Assembly: GCA_963666535.1 (NCBI GenBank) | Contig: OY762913.1 | Span: forward strand, 3,162,001-3,226,000 | Direction of reading: 5' to 3' | Source of the DNA: G963666535 sp963666535 | GTDB taxonomy: Bacteria > Bacillota > Clostridia > Oscillospirales > Oscillospiraceae | DNA: 64,000 nucleotides | Shown here: positions 18,150 to 26,702 of the stretch, in pieces | Numbering within the stretch: position 1 is the stretch's first letter | Layout: each line of letters opens with the position of its first letter | Translations under genes and position numbers: made by a program | The notes under the pieces: generated by a model | Database searches by the model: none | What the model was told of the DNA's origin: nothing | The model's input: only the letters and a program-made list of their open reading frames with translations

Positions 18150-19463
18150 TTACGCGGGACCATAAATAAGGTTAGGCAGCCATGTGGACATGGGCGGGAA
18201 CAAAACAACCAGGACCGAAATGATCACGATTGCAAACACGTAGGGAAGAACGCCTCTGAAAATCTTGGTCAGGGGGGTCCCCTTGGACACGCCCGCGGCG
18301 ATGAACACATTCAGTCCGATGGGAGGTGTAATGCAGCCGGTGCACATCATCATCACGATAACCACACCAAACCAGATGGGATCGAAGCCGAGGCCGGTCG
18401 CCACGGGGAGGAAGATGGGAACCGTGACCAGAATGATGGCGATGGAATCCATAATCATGCCCAGAATGATGTAAACGGCAATGATCATCAGCATGACCAG
18501 ATAGCGGTTAATATCAAGGCTTCCCACCGTGGTGGCCAAATTTTGGGGCAGATTGGTAATGGTCAGGAAATAGCCGAAGATGTAAGCGCCCAGCATCATT
18601 TGGTAGACCATAGCGGTGGATTTGACCGACTCGGTCAAACACTCGATCAGACTCTTGAAGTTGAGCTTCCGGCGAATCAGGGCGTACAGCATGGCCAGGA
18701 ATGCACCACAGGCAGCGGCCTCGTTGGCGGAGAAGATGCCACTGAACATGCCGCCGACCACCGCGCCGAACAGTACGATGATGGGGATCAGTCCCTTCAG
18801 GGACTTAACCTTTTCCCCTATGCTGTAGCTTCCGCCCCGGGGCGCCATGGATGGATTCATCTTGCAGGCAATTCCTGCGGCGATCACATAGGCGAACATC
18901 AGTAGCAAGCCGGGGATGATACCCGCTGCAAACAGACGGCCTACGGAAGCGGTCGCCACAATGCCGTAGAGAATGAACCCGGTGCTGGGCGGGATGAGAT
19001 AACCCAGCGTTCCGCCGGCGGCGGCAGTGGCTGCGCTGAACCCGTCGTCATAGCCGAAGCGCTTCATTTCCGGCAGCGCCAGCTTGCCCATGGTCGCCAC
19101 CGTGGCGGAAGTGGAGCCGCAGATAGCGCCAAAGCCGGCGCACGCCACGATGGTGGCGAAGCTGAGGCCGCCCGGGAATTTGCCCATCCATTTTTCACAG
19201 CAGTCGTACAGGCCTTTGCTCATGCCTGACTGCAGCGCAAAGGTACCCATCAAAATAAATAAAGGCACCACTGCGAGACTAAAGCTGGATGAATTGGTGT
19301 AGGGAACTGTGCGGAACAAATACAGTGCCTTTGTGAAGCTGCCCGATGCGATCGTGTAGCCCACCAGGCCGATGAAGAACATGGACATACCCATGTTCAT
19401 CCCCAGGAATACCAGCAGAATCATCGCCAGAATTCCGAGAATTGCCAATGCCGTTAGGTTCAT
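18150..19463 (-). CDS. TRAP transporter large permease DctM (locus A)
   Basis: Ion-coupled permease subunit, 437 aa, with about twelve membrane helices. Typical DctM motifs are visible: GFGAICGSTSATVATMG, GGTLGYLIPPSTGFILYG and the C-terminal repeat CITPPIGLNVFIAAG. It is the first gene of the operon, giving order M-P-Q rather than the more common P-Q-M. The paralogue at 40971-42284 has exactly the same length and aligns without apparent gaps. Confidence 0.94.
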   Translation of the reverse strand: MNLTALAILGILAMILLVFLGMNMGMSMFFIGLVGYTIASGSFTKALYLFRTVPYTNSSSFSLAVVPLFILMGTFALQSGMSKGLYDCCEKWMGKFPGGLSFATIVACAGFGAICGSTSATVATMGKLALPEMKRFGYDDGFSAATAAAGGTLGYLIPPSTGFILYGIVATASVGRLFAAGIIPGLLLMFAYVIAAGIACKMNPSMAPRGGSYSIGEKVKSLKGLIPIIVLFGAVVGGMFSGIFSANEAAACGAFLAMLYALIRRKLNFKSLIECLTESVKSTAMVYQMMLGAYIFGYFLTITNLPQNLATTVGSLDINRYLVMLMIIAVYIILGMIMDSIAIILVTVPIFLPVATGLGFDPIWFGVVIVMMMCTGCITPPIGLNVFIAAGVSKGTPLTKIFRGVLPYVFAIVIISVLVVLFPPMSTWLPNLIYGPA

Positions 19464-20135
19464 GGAATGTAATGCACCACCTTAATAATATGGGATCTGC
19501 TCAACTAGTTCTTGCGTGAAAAAACAGGCTTTTCCCGCGAACGCTCCCCCTTTTGCCCGCGAGGAACCCCTGCCCTTTCCGGCGATATATGTAGTATAAC
19601 AGCTAATCTGATCGAATTCTTTGGTTGGAGTTAACAATTCTATTTTCGGTTTTTTCAAATTTAAACCATATAAATTCTATAGGTTGTGTGTGTTTACTAC
19701 GCAGATTTTAATCCCCTTATTCTTTCCTATTTTTCGCCGATTCTTGTCGTAATTCGTCAAATTTTGCACTAAATTTGTCTTTATGGTTCACTTTTAATCA
19801 TTTTACATGTTTCAACCATTTTTTCTTCCCGCTTGCCTGTTTGTCATTTTTGACAGGATGCCTTGTCGTTTTTTTACTTTGATACAGGGGTTTCCTTTTT
19901 TTCTGTAAAAACGCCGCTCAAAATAGCATTTCTTCGTTTTCAACTTGCCAAGGAATGTAATGTAAGAGGGCGCAAATTCAGTGTTTTCGCCGAAAGATTG
20001 TTTCTGGTGCCAATGACAAACGGGAGATAACTTGCTAACATGTGGTCAAGCGTTGCGGCTGCCGGACAAGCGTTTTCAAGCGTATCGCCTACCCAAACAA
20101 ATTCCGCATCAATTAATTTTGGAGGTACCTACATT
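19464..20135. other. Divergent regulatory region between TRAP A and the isomerase operon
   Basis: About 670 AT-rich bases with no gene. On the minus strand TATACT (19598-19593) could be the -10 of the TRAP operon, without a good -35. Several T-rich runs lie at 19700-19920. A plus-strand promoter for the isomerase operon must lie here but no clear pair stands out, which suits an activator-dependent promoter for the PucR-type regulator at 24045-25652. Confidence 0.45.
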
Positions 20136-21674
20136 ATGATTAAAAAAGCCAGCGACATTACGTTAAACGTCCGCCCCCTGCTGATTACCTGCGAGCATCT
20201 GTTTTACTATGAAGGTCCCTGTCGGTTTGGCAAGGGCGAGGCTCTGCAGCCGGGCTATGACCGGCTGGCCAACGCCCAAAAGGCGGAATCCTTTTTGAAA
20301 GCGCTGAAAGACTGTGCTCCCGAGGGTGTCAACATTTTGGAGCCTGTCACCTTTGGCCGTACCGATGACTGGGATAACAAGGAAGAGCAGTGGGAGGCCA
20401 TGGCTCCCGCCGTTCATGAGTCTGACTTTGTGGTTGCCATGACCGGCATCGCCTGCGACGACATCGTGCTGGAGTTTGCAGAGCGTTTCAAAAAGCCCGT
20501 TGCCATCTCCCCCATCTCTGGTTTCTCCGGCACCATCGCCGTGGCCGGCCTAACCAGCAAGGCACTGAACGACTATGAGGTTTACGGCTTCTACAAGTGG
20601 GCCGATCTGGGCTATCAGATGGGTATCCTGCGTGCCCGCAAGGTGATTCAGAACACCCACATTCTCTGCGCCAACCGCTTTGGCTCCACCACCTCTTACA
20701 GCAGCGTGGATGCCTTCAACAGCTTTGACCTGATCACCAACCGTCTGGGCGTCCGGTTCCGCTTTGTCAATCTGCACGAGCTGTTTGACCAGATGTCCCC
20801 CGCTGTCGAGGGCGGTAACCCCACCACGCCCGGCCGCATCACGCCAGACCTGACCGAGGCAGACCTGGCCGAGGCCAACAAAATCGCCGACGAGCTGATC
20901 TCCGGTGCCAAAGAAAACACCATGACCAAGGAAAACCTCCTCCCCTCTGTGATCGCCTATGTAATGGTGAAAAAGAACATGGAGCTGAAGGACTGCAACG
21001 GCTTTACCATGCCGTGTCCCGACGCCTGCTCCACCCGCCGGCTCAACGAGGGCAAATTCACACTGTGCCTGACCCATTCGCTCAACATGGAGCAGGGGAT
21101 TCCTTCCGCCTGCGAGTATGACACCGATGCCGTACTCTCCCAGCAGGCACTGATCGCCGTGTCCGGTAAGCGCCCCTACATGGGCAACACCTGCCCTGTT
21201 CCTTTTGAAAACGGCCACCTTCAGGGCCGCTTCGGCACCACGCCCGAGCACTTCGCAGTTTTGGAAAAGAACCCCGAGAACCTGTACATGATGCAGCATT
21301 CCGTTGCTCATCGCCGCTTGGCCGATCCCAACAAGAATGCTTCTTACGCCATCCGCAACTTCGCTTATGATCAGGGCTTTGGCGCTACCATCCGCTATGA
21401 TTTCGACGTGGATGCCGGACAGAAGATCACTTTCTGCCGCTTCTCCCCCGATGGCAGCAAGCTATTTATCGGCTCCGGTGAAATTGTTATGGGTGGCGGC
21501 TATGACGGCTACAACTGCAGTCAGCTGGTCTACTTCCGTGTGAAGGATCAGGCCGATGCCTGGACCAAGCAGTGCCTGGCCGGCAACCACTGCACCCTGG
21601 TATACGGCGACTATACTAAGGAGCTGACCGATCTGGCCAAGGCACTGAAGATCGAGCCCCTGGTTGCCAATTGA
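20136..21674 (+). CDS. L-fucose/L-arabinose isomerase-fold protein of unknown substrate
   Basis: A 512-aa protein whose overall pattern matches the fucose isomerase-like superfamily, which interconverts aldoses and ketoses with a divalent metal. Likely metal or active-site residues are Glu327 and Asp329 (SACEYDTDA) and His485 (GNHCTLVYGD); GEIVMGG lies between them. It lacks the full signature of genuine FucI or AraA as I know them, so the substrate is open. A strong GGAGG lies ten bases before ATG 20136; an in-frame ATG 96 bases upstream has no such site. Its stop overlaps the next gene (TGATG). It is the first gene of the operon with the ACP-like protein, SufS and SufE. Confidence 0.7.
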   Translation: MIKKASDITLNVRPLLITCEHLFYYEGPCRFGKGEALQPGYDRLANAQKAESFLKALKDCAPEGVNILEPVTFGRTDDWDNKEEQWEAMAPAVHESDFVVAMTGIACDDIVLEFAERFKKPVAISPISGFSGTIAVAGLTSKALNDYEVYGFYKWADLGYQMGILRARKVIQNTHILCANRFGSTTSYSSVDAFNSFDLITNRLGVRFRFVNLHELFDQMSPAVEGGNPTTPGRITPDLTEADLAEANKIADELISGAKENTMTKENLLPSVIAYVMVKKNMELKDCNGFTMPCPDACSTRRLNEGKFTLCLTHSLNMEQGIPSACEYDTDAVLSQQALIAVSGKRPYMGNTCPVPFENGHLQGRFGTTPEHFAVLEKNPENLYMMQHSVAHRRLADPNKNASYAIRNFAYDQGFGATIRYDFDVDAGQKITFCRFSPDGSKLFIGSGEIVMGGGYDGYNCSQLVYFRVKDQADAWTKQCLAGNHCTLVYGDYTKELTDLAKALKIEPLVAN

Positions 21675-22132
21675 TGAAAGACTCCGCTTTGCAGGAACGC
21701 ACTGAAATCAAAGAGCTGCTTCTGCGCTCCCGCAAGGAGGCAGAGACGCACATGGAGGCCATTAAAAGCCAGCAGCCGCTGACCCGTCCCTTTTTGCATG
21801 AACATATCTGCGGGTATGTGATCTGCAAATTCATGCTGCAGGGAGAAGACCCCAACCAGCACAGCTTTCCTGATCTGGCAGAGCTCAGTCTCTCCCGCAG
21901 CATGAAGGTCTCAAAGGAACTGGTTAACGAGTTCGATATCGCCCGCAGCTGTGACGGGGCAACCTCCGTCATGACAAAAAAGGTCCTGCTGTTTTTGGCC
22001 ATCCAAAAGGCCTTGGGCATTGAGCTGCCGGCGTCCCGCTCCGCCACTTTGACCACCATGACCGATTTTTCGGACATGGTTTGGGATGCCATGCTGGATA
22101 CGACCGCTTGGCATCCCCGTATGACCGGGTAG
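21674..22132 (+). CDS. Hypothetical protein with acyl-carrier-like C-terminal half
   Basis: A 152-aa soluble protein. I do not recognise the N-terminal half (residues 1-85, helical, HEHICGYVICKFM). Residues about 93-142 resemble the acyl carrier fold: GATS (Ser98) sits where ACPs have the phosphopantetheine DSL, followed by a helix, then LGIELPASRSATLTTMTDFSD, which parallels the FGIxxP...LTTVGDxVD pattern. Relative to AcpP the helix after the Ser is about two residues longer and DSL is TSV, so pantetheinylation is uncertain. It overlaps the isomerase stop by one base, implying coupled translation. The family call is an inference from pattern only. Confidence 0.5.
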   Translation: MKDSALQERTEIKELLLRSRKEAETHMEAIKSQQPLTRPFLHEHICGYVICKFMLQGEDPNQHSFPDLAELSLSRSMKVSKELVNEFDIARSCDGATSVMTKKVLLFLAIQKALGIELPASRSATLTTMTDFSDMVWDAMLDTTAWHPRMTG

Positions 22133-22268
22133 CAGTGCGCCACAGAATCCCCCCTGGTTCTTTGGCTGTTGTTATAACTTATGGCTGCTCAACAAACGAA
22201 GCATTGTTTTGTTCAGTGGACATAATCCGAGGCGTAATGCGCCTAATCATTCTTTTTCCGATTGTCCC

Positions 22269-22297
22269 AGGCGCATACAGCACCGCTGTATGCGCCT
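22269..22297 (+). promoter_or_regulatory. Hairpin in the gap before the cysteine desulfurase gene
   Basis: Perfect 13-bp arms AGGCGCATACAGC and GCTGTATGCGCCT around a 3-base loop. A smaller hairpin (AGGCG-TAATG-CGCCT) lies about 40 bases upstream and GGGGC/GCCCC arms downstream. No T tract follows, so it looks like an mRNA processing or stability element dividing the isomerase/ACP-like part from sufS-sufE rather than a terminator. Confidence 0.45.
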
Positions 22298-22366
22298 ATG
22301 GCAATTAGCACGGGGCTGGACGGCCGGCCCCACCTCGATGTACAGGCCGTTTTCAGGAGGAACAAT

Positions 22367-23587
22367 ATGTTTAACGTCAATGCTGTGCGGGAGGATTTCC
22401 CCATTCTATCCACCGCTGTCCACGGGAAGCCCCTTGTCTATCTGGACAATGCCGCCACCATGCAGGTGCCGGTGCAGGTTGTCCGTGCAATGGAAGAACA
22501 ATACCGCCTGCACCATGCCAATATCCACCGGGGTATCCACTATCTCAGCGAGCAATCCACCATGCGGGTGGAACAAGCTCGCAAAACCGTGCAGCAGTTC
22601 ATCGGCGCGGCATATCCGGAGGAAATCATTTTCACCAGCGGCACAACGCAGTCCATTAACATCGCAGCCAGCTCTTTTGGCGCTGAATCGCTTCTTCCTG
22701 GAGACGAAGTGCTGGTATCAGCCATGGAGCACCACTCCAATCTCATTCCCTGGCAGCAGGTCTGCAAACGAACCGGAGCCCAACTAAAGATCATTCCTCT
22801 TACCGCGAAAGGCGATTTGGATATGACGGCCTATCAGGCCCTGCTGTCCGACCGCACCGCGCTGGTTTCCGTCACCTATGTGTCCAATGTTCTGGGCACG
22901 GTCAATCCCGTAGGCGAGCTGATTGAACTGGCTCATCATGTCGGCGCGGTGGTATTTTTAGACTGCGCGCAGGCCATGCGCCACGCCGCATTGGACGTGC
23001 ACGCGCTTGACTGCGACCTTATGGCCTTTTCCGGTCACAAGATCATGGCTCCCACCGGCACGGGTGTGCTTTACGGCAAGCGATCACTCCTGGACCGGCT
23101 GCCGCCGGTTATGTTTGGCGGCGGCATGGTGGATGAGGTCACGTTGGAGTCCGCCACATTCGGCGAACTCCCCTTTAAATTCGAAGCCGGAACGCAAAAC
23201 ATTTCCGGCATCATTGGATTGGACGCCGCGATTCGGTACCTGCAGGCATTGGGTCTTGATCAAGTCTCCGCATGGGAAGATCATCTGCTGGCATTGGCGG
23301 AAACCGGCATGCGCCAATTGCCAGAGCTGGACATCCTGGGAGCCCCCACCCGCCGTGCGGGCGCTCTGTCTTTCCAACTGCGTGGCATGCATTGCTTTGA
23401 TACCGCCAAGCTGCTGGACCAGCTGGGGATCGCCGTGCGCTCGGGCAACCACTGTGCCCAGCCGCTGTTGACTCACTACGGGCTCACCGGCACTGTCCGC
23501 GTCTCGCCGGCTTTTTATAATACGGAAGAAGAAATCGACGCCCTGCTCCAAGGACTTAGGCGGGTCGCCCTGTTAGTTCCGAGGTGA
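22367..23587 (+). CDS. SufS-type cysteine desulfurase
   Basis: PLP enzyme that removes sulfur from cysteine and holds it as an active-site persulfide. The 406-aa protein shows the group II signature. The PLP lysine is Lys225 in FSGHKIMAPTGTG, the N-terminal YLDNAAT is present, and the catalytic Cys363 lies in RSGNHCAQP, as in SufS/CsdA. AGGAGG lies six bases before ATG 22367. It is followed after 4 bp by a SufE gene, a classical SufS-SufE pair, but no sufB, sufC or sufD is nearby. Selenocysteine lyase or cysteine sulfinate desulfinase activity is possible. The operon context suggests a dedicated sulfur-transfer role rather than bulk Fe-S assembly (inference). Confidence 0.9.
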   Translation: MFNVNAVREDFPILSTAVHGKPLVYLDNAATMQVPVQVVRAMEEQYRLHHANIHRGIHYLSEQSTMRVEQARKTVQQFIGAAYPEEIIFTSGTTQSINIAASSFGAESLLPGDEVLVSAMEHHSNLIPWQQVCKRTGAQLKIIPLTAKGDLDMTAYQALLSDRTALVSVTYVSNVLGTVNPVGELIELAHHVGAVVFLDCAQAMRHAALDVHALDCDLMAFSGHKIMAPTGTGVLYGKRSLLDRLPPVMFGGGMVDEVTLESATFGELPFKFEAGTQNISGIIGLDAAIRYLQALGLDQVSAWEDHLLALAETGMRQLPELDILGAPTRRAGALSFQLRGMHCFDTAKLLDQLGIAVRSGNHCAQPLLTHYGLTGTVRVSPAFYNTEEEIDALLQGLRRVALLVPR

Positions 23588-23591
23588 TACT

Positions 23592-24005
23592 ATGAAAACC
23601 ATTCCAGAAATCCAAGACGGCATTGTGGATGACTTTATGCAAATCGGCGAGAGTTTTGATCAGTACGCCTATCTGGTCGAGATCGCCTGCCAGCTGCCCC
23701 CCATGAAGCCGTGCCAAAAAATCGAACGCAATTTGGTTCGGGGATGCCAGTCCCATGTTTGGCTGGACATCACGGTGCAAAACGGCGTATTTTCCTTTGA
23801 TGCCGACAGTGACACCCTGATTCTGAAGGGGATCCTCTCCCTGCTGCGGGATATGCTCAACGGTCAGCCCACAAGCGCGGTGGCGGGCGCAACCATTGAT
23901 TTTCTCCAGCGCACTTGTGTGATGTCTAACTTCAACGCCGACCGGCAAAAGGGGATCGGCTACGTCATTGCTGCGCTTCAGGCGCGGGCGGCAGACTGCC
24001 CCTGA
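23592..24005 (+). CDS. SufE-family sulfur acceptor
   Basis: Accepts persulfide sulfur from SufS on a conserved Cys and passes it on. The 137-aa protein has the SufE signature: Cys52 in VRGCQSHVWL, the preceding YLVEIACQLPPM, and the SDTLILKGIL segment. This is true SufE, not the zinc protein SufU that Firmicutes usually pair with SufS, which is notable for a clostridial genome. It ends 5 bp before a strong terminator and is the last gene of the operon. Confidence 0.92.
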   Translation: MKTIPEIQDGIVDDFMQIGESFDQYAYLVEIACQLPPMKPCQKIERNLVRGCQSHVWLDITVQNGVFSFDADSDTLILKGILSLLRDMLNGQPTSAVAGATIDFLQRTCVMSNFNADRQKGIGYVIAALQARAADCP

Positions 24006-24010
24006 TTACG

Positions 24011-24044
24011 AAACGACGGTACCGCCTTCACGGTACCGTCGTTT
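24011..24044. terminator. Terminator between sufE and the convergent pucR gene
   Basis: 14-bp stem AAACGACGGTACCG with CGGTACCGTCGTTT and a 6-base loop, T-rich on both sides, lying exactly between the two stop codons. Works in both directions. Confidence 0.85.
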
Positions 24045-25652
24045 TTAAATTTCTTTTCCCTTCCCAAGTCCGTACATGCGCAGTAGCACATAGGAGATCA
24101 TCAGCTTAAATCTGGTGTTTTGATCATTGAGGTCCATCCCGAGCAATTCCTCGATTCGGCCCACGCGGTAAACCACATTGTTCCGGTGCATGTGCATGAC
24201 CGCTGCGGTATCGGTGGGTCTGCGCTCATAGATCAAGTAATTGTAAAGCAGTTCCAAGTTGTTGCTGCCATGTTTTTCGTCATACTGATCCAGCGTTTTC
24301 AACGCTTGACAATAAATGCTGTAATTCCACAAACGGCAGGTGTCGTGATTGTTCCCGAAGATGTGGTACAGCAGGCCGTCCTCAAATGTGAACAGCTGAT
24401 GGGTTCGAACCTCCTCATCCCGCGGCAGGATGCAAAGGGGGCCGCTGCTATGAATATACTCCCCATACTGCAGGGCGAGCCCGGCCTGGATATCCGCCGC
24501 TTTCAGCTCCAACAGCGTATGAAATACGCCGCTGGCCCCGCAGCAGATGTTGCGCTGTTTCAAAAATGGTTCTATCGCATCAGAAGCCTCGCGCACCTGG
24601 TCCTGAACGTGATTGGCTTTCAATATATTCAACAGGATAATCTGCTTTTTATAGAGCAGGATTTTCGCGTTTGGCAGCAGCTCAGACAGTTCCCGCCCGA
24701 TCCTGCCCACATAAAATCCATCCGATTCCCGCAGAAATATTTTAAACACACTAAACTTTCCGTTGTATGGAATGTTGACAAATCTCGCCCGCTCCTCAAT
24801 CGCCCGCTCAGAGGTCAGCGTTTCCTCCAGCAAATCGATCAGAAATGAGTCATGAATATGGCTGCAGGCATCCCGCTCCGTCCAGTCGCGCTCGGCGTAC
24901 AGCGCCATCACATCCACCAGCAGCTGAAATTCGTCCAACAGACCCGCCGTAATGGGCCGGTTGTTACATGTCATGACGGCGTGGGTGAAATAGGTATTGT
25001 GAAATTTAAATACCTTGCTCACAAGGGGGTATTGCGAAACGTCATATTCGTTGTTAATGATATAGCCCGTCGTCTGTTCCCAGGTTTCAAACCGGTGAGC
25101 CTGTTTAAAGCGCCGCACGGTTTCCTCCGGGTGATAGCCCTTTTCCACCAGCGCCTGGGTTACGGGGTCGTCGGAAGCAATGTTCTTGGTATAAGCCAGC
25201 AGCTTCAGCGCCGAATCGGACACCGCAATAAAGTTTTGCAGAATCGGCTCACTCAAGTCCATAATGTCCTGCAGCGTTTTCCCATGGATCACGCTCAGGC
25301 GCATGTCCTCCACCCAGTTGCTGATCTGCATAAACACATCCTGCACCCGGGAAAAAAGCCGCTCAATTTCCATGTTTTCATTAATTATCATCATGCTGGA
25401 AAGGCGCTCTTCCGTTTCACTTTCATCCTGAATGCGGTCCCGCAGGCACAAATAGCACAGACCCGGATTTCTGTCGGTGCACTGCATCGCCTCAGACATT
25501 TTGCACACATAAAGATAGGTTTCAAACAACGGTCTGCCTGGCGACGGGAGCAACGCGATCCGGTCAAATGCCTTGTCGCTCTGCCCGGACAGGTGAGATT
25601 CAATTTGAAGGTCCTGAAGATTATCCAGCACAATATTGAGTGAAATCTGCAT
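24045..25652 (-). CDS. PucR-type transcriptional regulator (locus A)
   Basis: A 535-aa regulator. The C-terminal about 60 residues form the PucR helix-turn-helix (MHRNNVVYRVGRIEELLGMDL), used by regulators of purine, sugar-acid and other catabolic genes. The N-terminal two thirds carry no domain I can name but have Cys-rich short motifs (LCYLCLRD) and a GAF/CdaR-like middle. It is convergent with sufE and probably controls the isomerase operon and TRAP A. A clear paralogue lies at 37430-39025 with matching N-terminal pattern (ISLNIVLDNL / VSMNIILDAL), length and motifs. The ligand is unknown. Confidence 0.85.
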   Translation of the reverse strand: MQISLNIVLDNLQDLQIESHLSGQSDKAFDRIALLPSPGRPLFETYLYVCKMSEAMQCTDRNPGLCYLCLRDRIQDESETEERLSSMMIINENMEIERLFSRVQDVFMQISNWVEDMRLSVIHGKTLQDIMDLSEPILQNFIAVSDSALKLLAYTKNIASDDPVTQALVEKGYHPEETVRRFKQAHRFETWEQTTGYIINNEYDVSQYPLVSKVFKFHNTYFTHAVMTCNNRPITAGLLDEFQLLVDVMALYAERDWTERDACSHIHDSFLIDLLEETLTSERAIEERARFVNIPYNGKFSVFKIFLRESDGFYVGRIGRELSELLPNAKILLYKKQIILLNILKANHVQDQVREASDAIEPFLKQRNICCGASGVFHTLLELKAADIQAGLALQYGEYIHSSGPLCILPRDEEVRTHQLFTFEDGLLYHIFGNNHDTCRLWNYSIYCQALKTLDQYDEKHGSNNLELLYNYLIYERRPTDTAAVMHMHRNNVVYRVGRIEELLGMDLNDQNTRFKLMISYVLLRMYGLGKGKEI

Positions 25653-25697
25653 ACAGCTTACGTCCTCTCCTCACTTCTAGAGCAAGTACACCGCTTC

Positions 25698-25833
25698 GTA
25701 TCCCACAATCGCACAGCGGGTTGTGGGATACTGGCATCGTTTGCGGTTTCGCCCGAAGGGCGGGAACAAATCGTGCCATGCCCCTGATATAATACGCCGT
25801 CGGTGCGTTCCGCACCGTGGCTAAAATTTTAGC
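25698..25833. promoter_or_regulatory. Cluster of inverted repeats upstream of pucR A
   Basis: GTATCCCACAA and TTGTGGGATAC (25698-25708, 25721-25731) form an 11-bp inverted repeat. CGGTGCG-TTC-CGCACCG follows at 25801-25817, and the perfect 14-base palindrome GCTAAAATTTTAGC lies at 25820-25833. The last is a good candidate operator, perhaps for autoregulation by the PucR protein. No gene is found between 25653 and 26133. Confidence 0.45.
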
Positions 25834-25883
25834 GCAAGGGAACAACGTACCCCTATGCGCATATAATAACTGCCTTTGCGGCT

Positions 25884-25912
25884 ATTATACCATACTCTTG
25901 CAAAAACCCCAA
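25884..25912 (-). promoter_or_regulatory. Candidate promoter of pucR A
   Basis: Minus-strand TTGGGG (25912-25907), 17 bp, TATAAT (25889-25884). The leader to pucR would be about 230 bases and contains the palindromes at 25698-25833. Confidence 0.5.
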
Positions 25913-26133
25913 TACCACATCCTGCAAAATATTTGCTGACATGGGCCTTGATCTGTCCCTGCAAGGCTGGTCAGACGTCATGCCCAATGGCTGCCGGCCA
26001 TTTCGCGCAGGGGAAAAACAAATCTTACCAGCTTTCCCCATTCCAGTATATTGGCCAAGACCATATTTTGTGGCATCTTGCCGGTAGACTGGGGCAAAGC
26101 TCTTCGCCGAAGAAAAAACATGGGCGATCCCGC

Positions 26134-26213
26134 TTGACAAGGCAGGTTAGACATGCTAAACTCTGAATAGTTAGTATTGTCTAACTACTGGTCGGCTGGT
26201 TAGCCTAATCTAA
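26134..26213 (+). promoter_or_regulatory. feo promoter with three DtxR-like iron boxes
   Basis: TTGACA (26134-26139), 17 bp, TAAACT (26157-26162). The inverted repeat TTAG-ACATG-CTAA (26147-26159) overlaps the -10. Two further sites follow: GTTAG-TATTGT-CTAAC (26170-26185) and TTAGCCTAATCTAA (26200-26213). These half-sites fit the DtxR/IdeR type (TTAGG...CCTAA) rather than Fur, so iron repression by a DtxR-family protein is inferred. Confidence 0.75.
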
Positions 26214-26237
26214 TGTTTCATTTGGAGGGAGGCCGCC

Positions 26238-26453
26238 ATGATGCCCTTAACAATGGTAGGAATCGGCGACACAGGCGAAATTAAAAAAATCACCGGTAAG
26301 GACGAGGTGCGCCGCCACCTGGCAGAGCTGGGCTTTGTCGTTGGGGAGCACATCACCGTGGTGTCCGTGCTTGGCGGGAATATGATCATTTCCGTGAAGG
26401 ACAGCCGTGTGGCGCTGGATCAGACCATGGCAAACAGAATACTGGTTTCATGA
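26238..26453 (+). CDS. feoA: FeoA-domain protein (first copy)
   Basis: A 71-aa SH3-like FeoA protein that assists the ferrous iron transporter FeoB. The pattern GIGDTGEIKKITGKDEVRRHLAELGFVVGEHITVV followed by NMIISVKDSRVALD is typical of the family (given in outline). GGAGG lies about seven bases before the ATG; the next codon is also ATG. It is directly behind the iron-box promoter and 16 bp before a second FeoA gene. Confidence 0.92.
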   Translation: MMPLTMVGIGDTGEIKKITGKDEVRRHLAELGFVVGEHITVVSVLGGNMIISVKDSRVALDQTMANRILVS

Positions 26454-26469
26454 GAGGAATGGTTGTTTG

Positions 26470-26691
26470 ATGAAAACACTGAGAGACTTAAAACCCGGCG
26501 AGTGCCGCATGGTCGTGAAGCTCCACGGGGAAGGCGCGCTGCGCCGGCGCATCATGGATATGGGCGTGACAAGGGGAACCGAGGTCTGCGTCCGCAAGGT
26601 CGCGCCGCTGGGTGACCCCATTGAAATCACCGTGCGCGGCTACGAGTTGTCGGTTCGCAAAGCGGACGCGGAATTAATCGAGGTCGATTAA
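26470..26691 (+). CDS. feoA: FeoA-domain protein (second copy)
   Basis: A 73-aa FeoA protein distinct from the first copy: LKPGECRMVVKLHGEGALRRRI, then MGVTRGTEVCVRKVAPLGDPIEI, the strand pattern of FeoA. Two separate FeoA genes before feoB is a common clostridial arrangement; the two copies may bind different parts of FeoB or have diverged for regulation. The ATG at 26470 is preceded by GAGAGGAATGG. Confidence 0.92.
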   Translation: MKTLRDLKPGECRMVVKLHGEGALRRRIMDMGVTRGTEVCVRKVAPLGDPIEITVRGYELSVRKADAELIEVD

Positions 26692-26702
26692 ATTTTTCGG
26701 AA

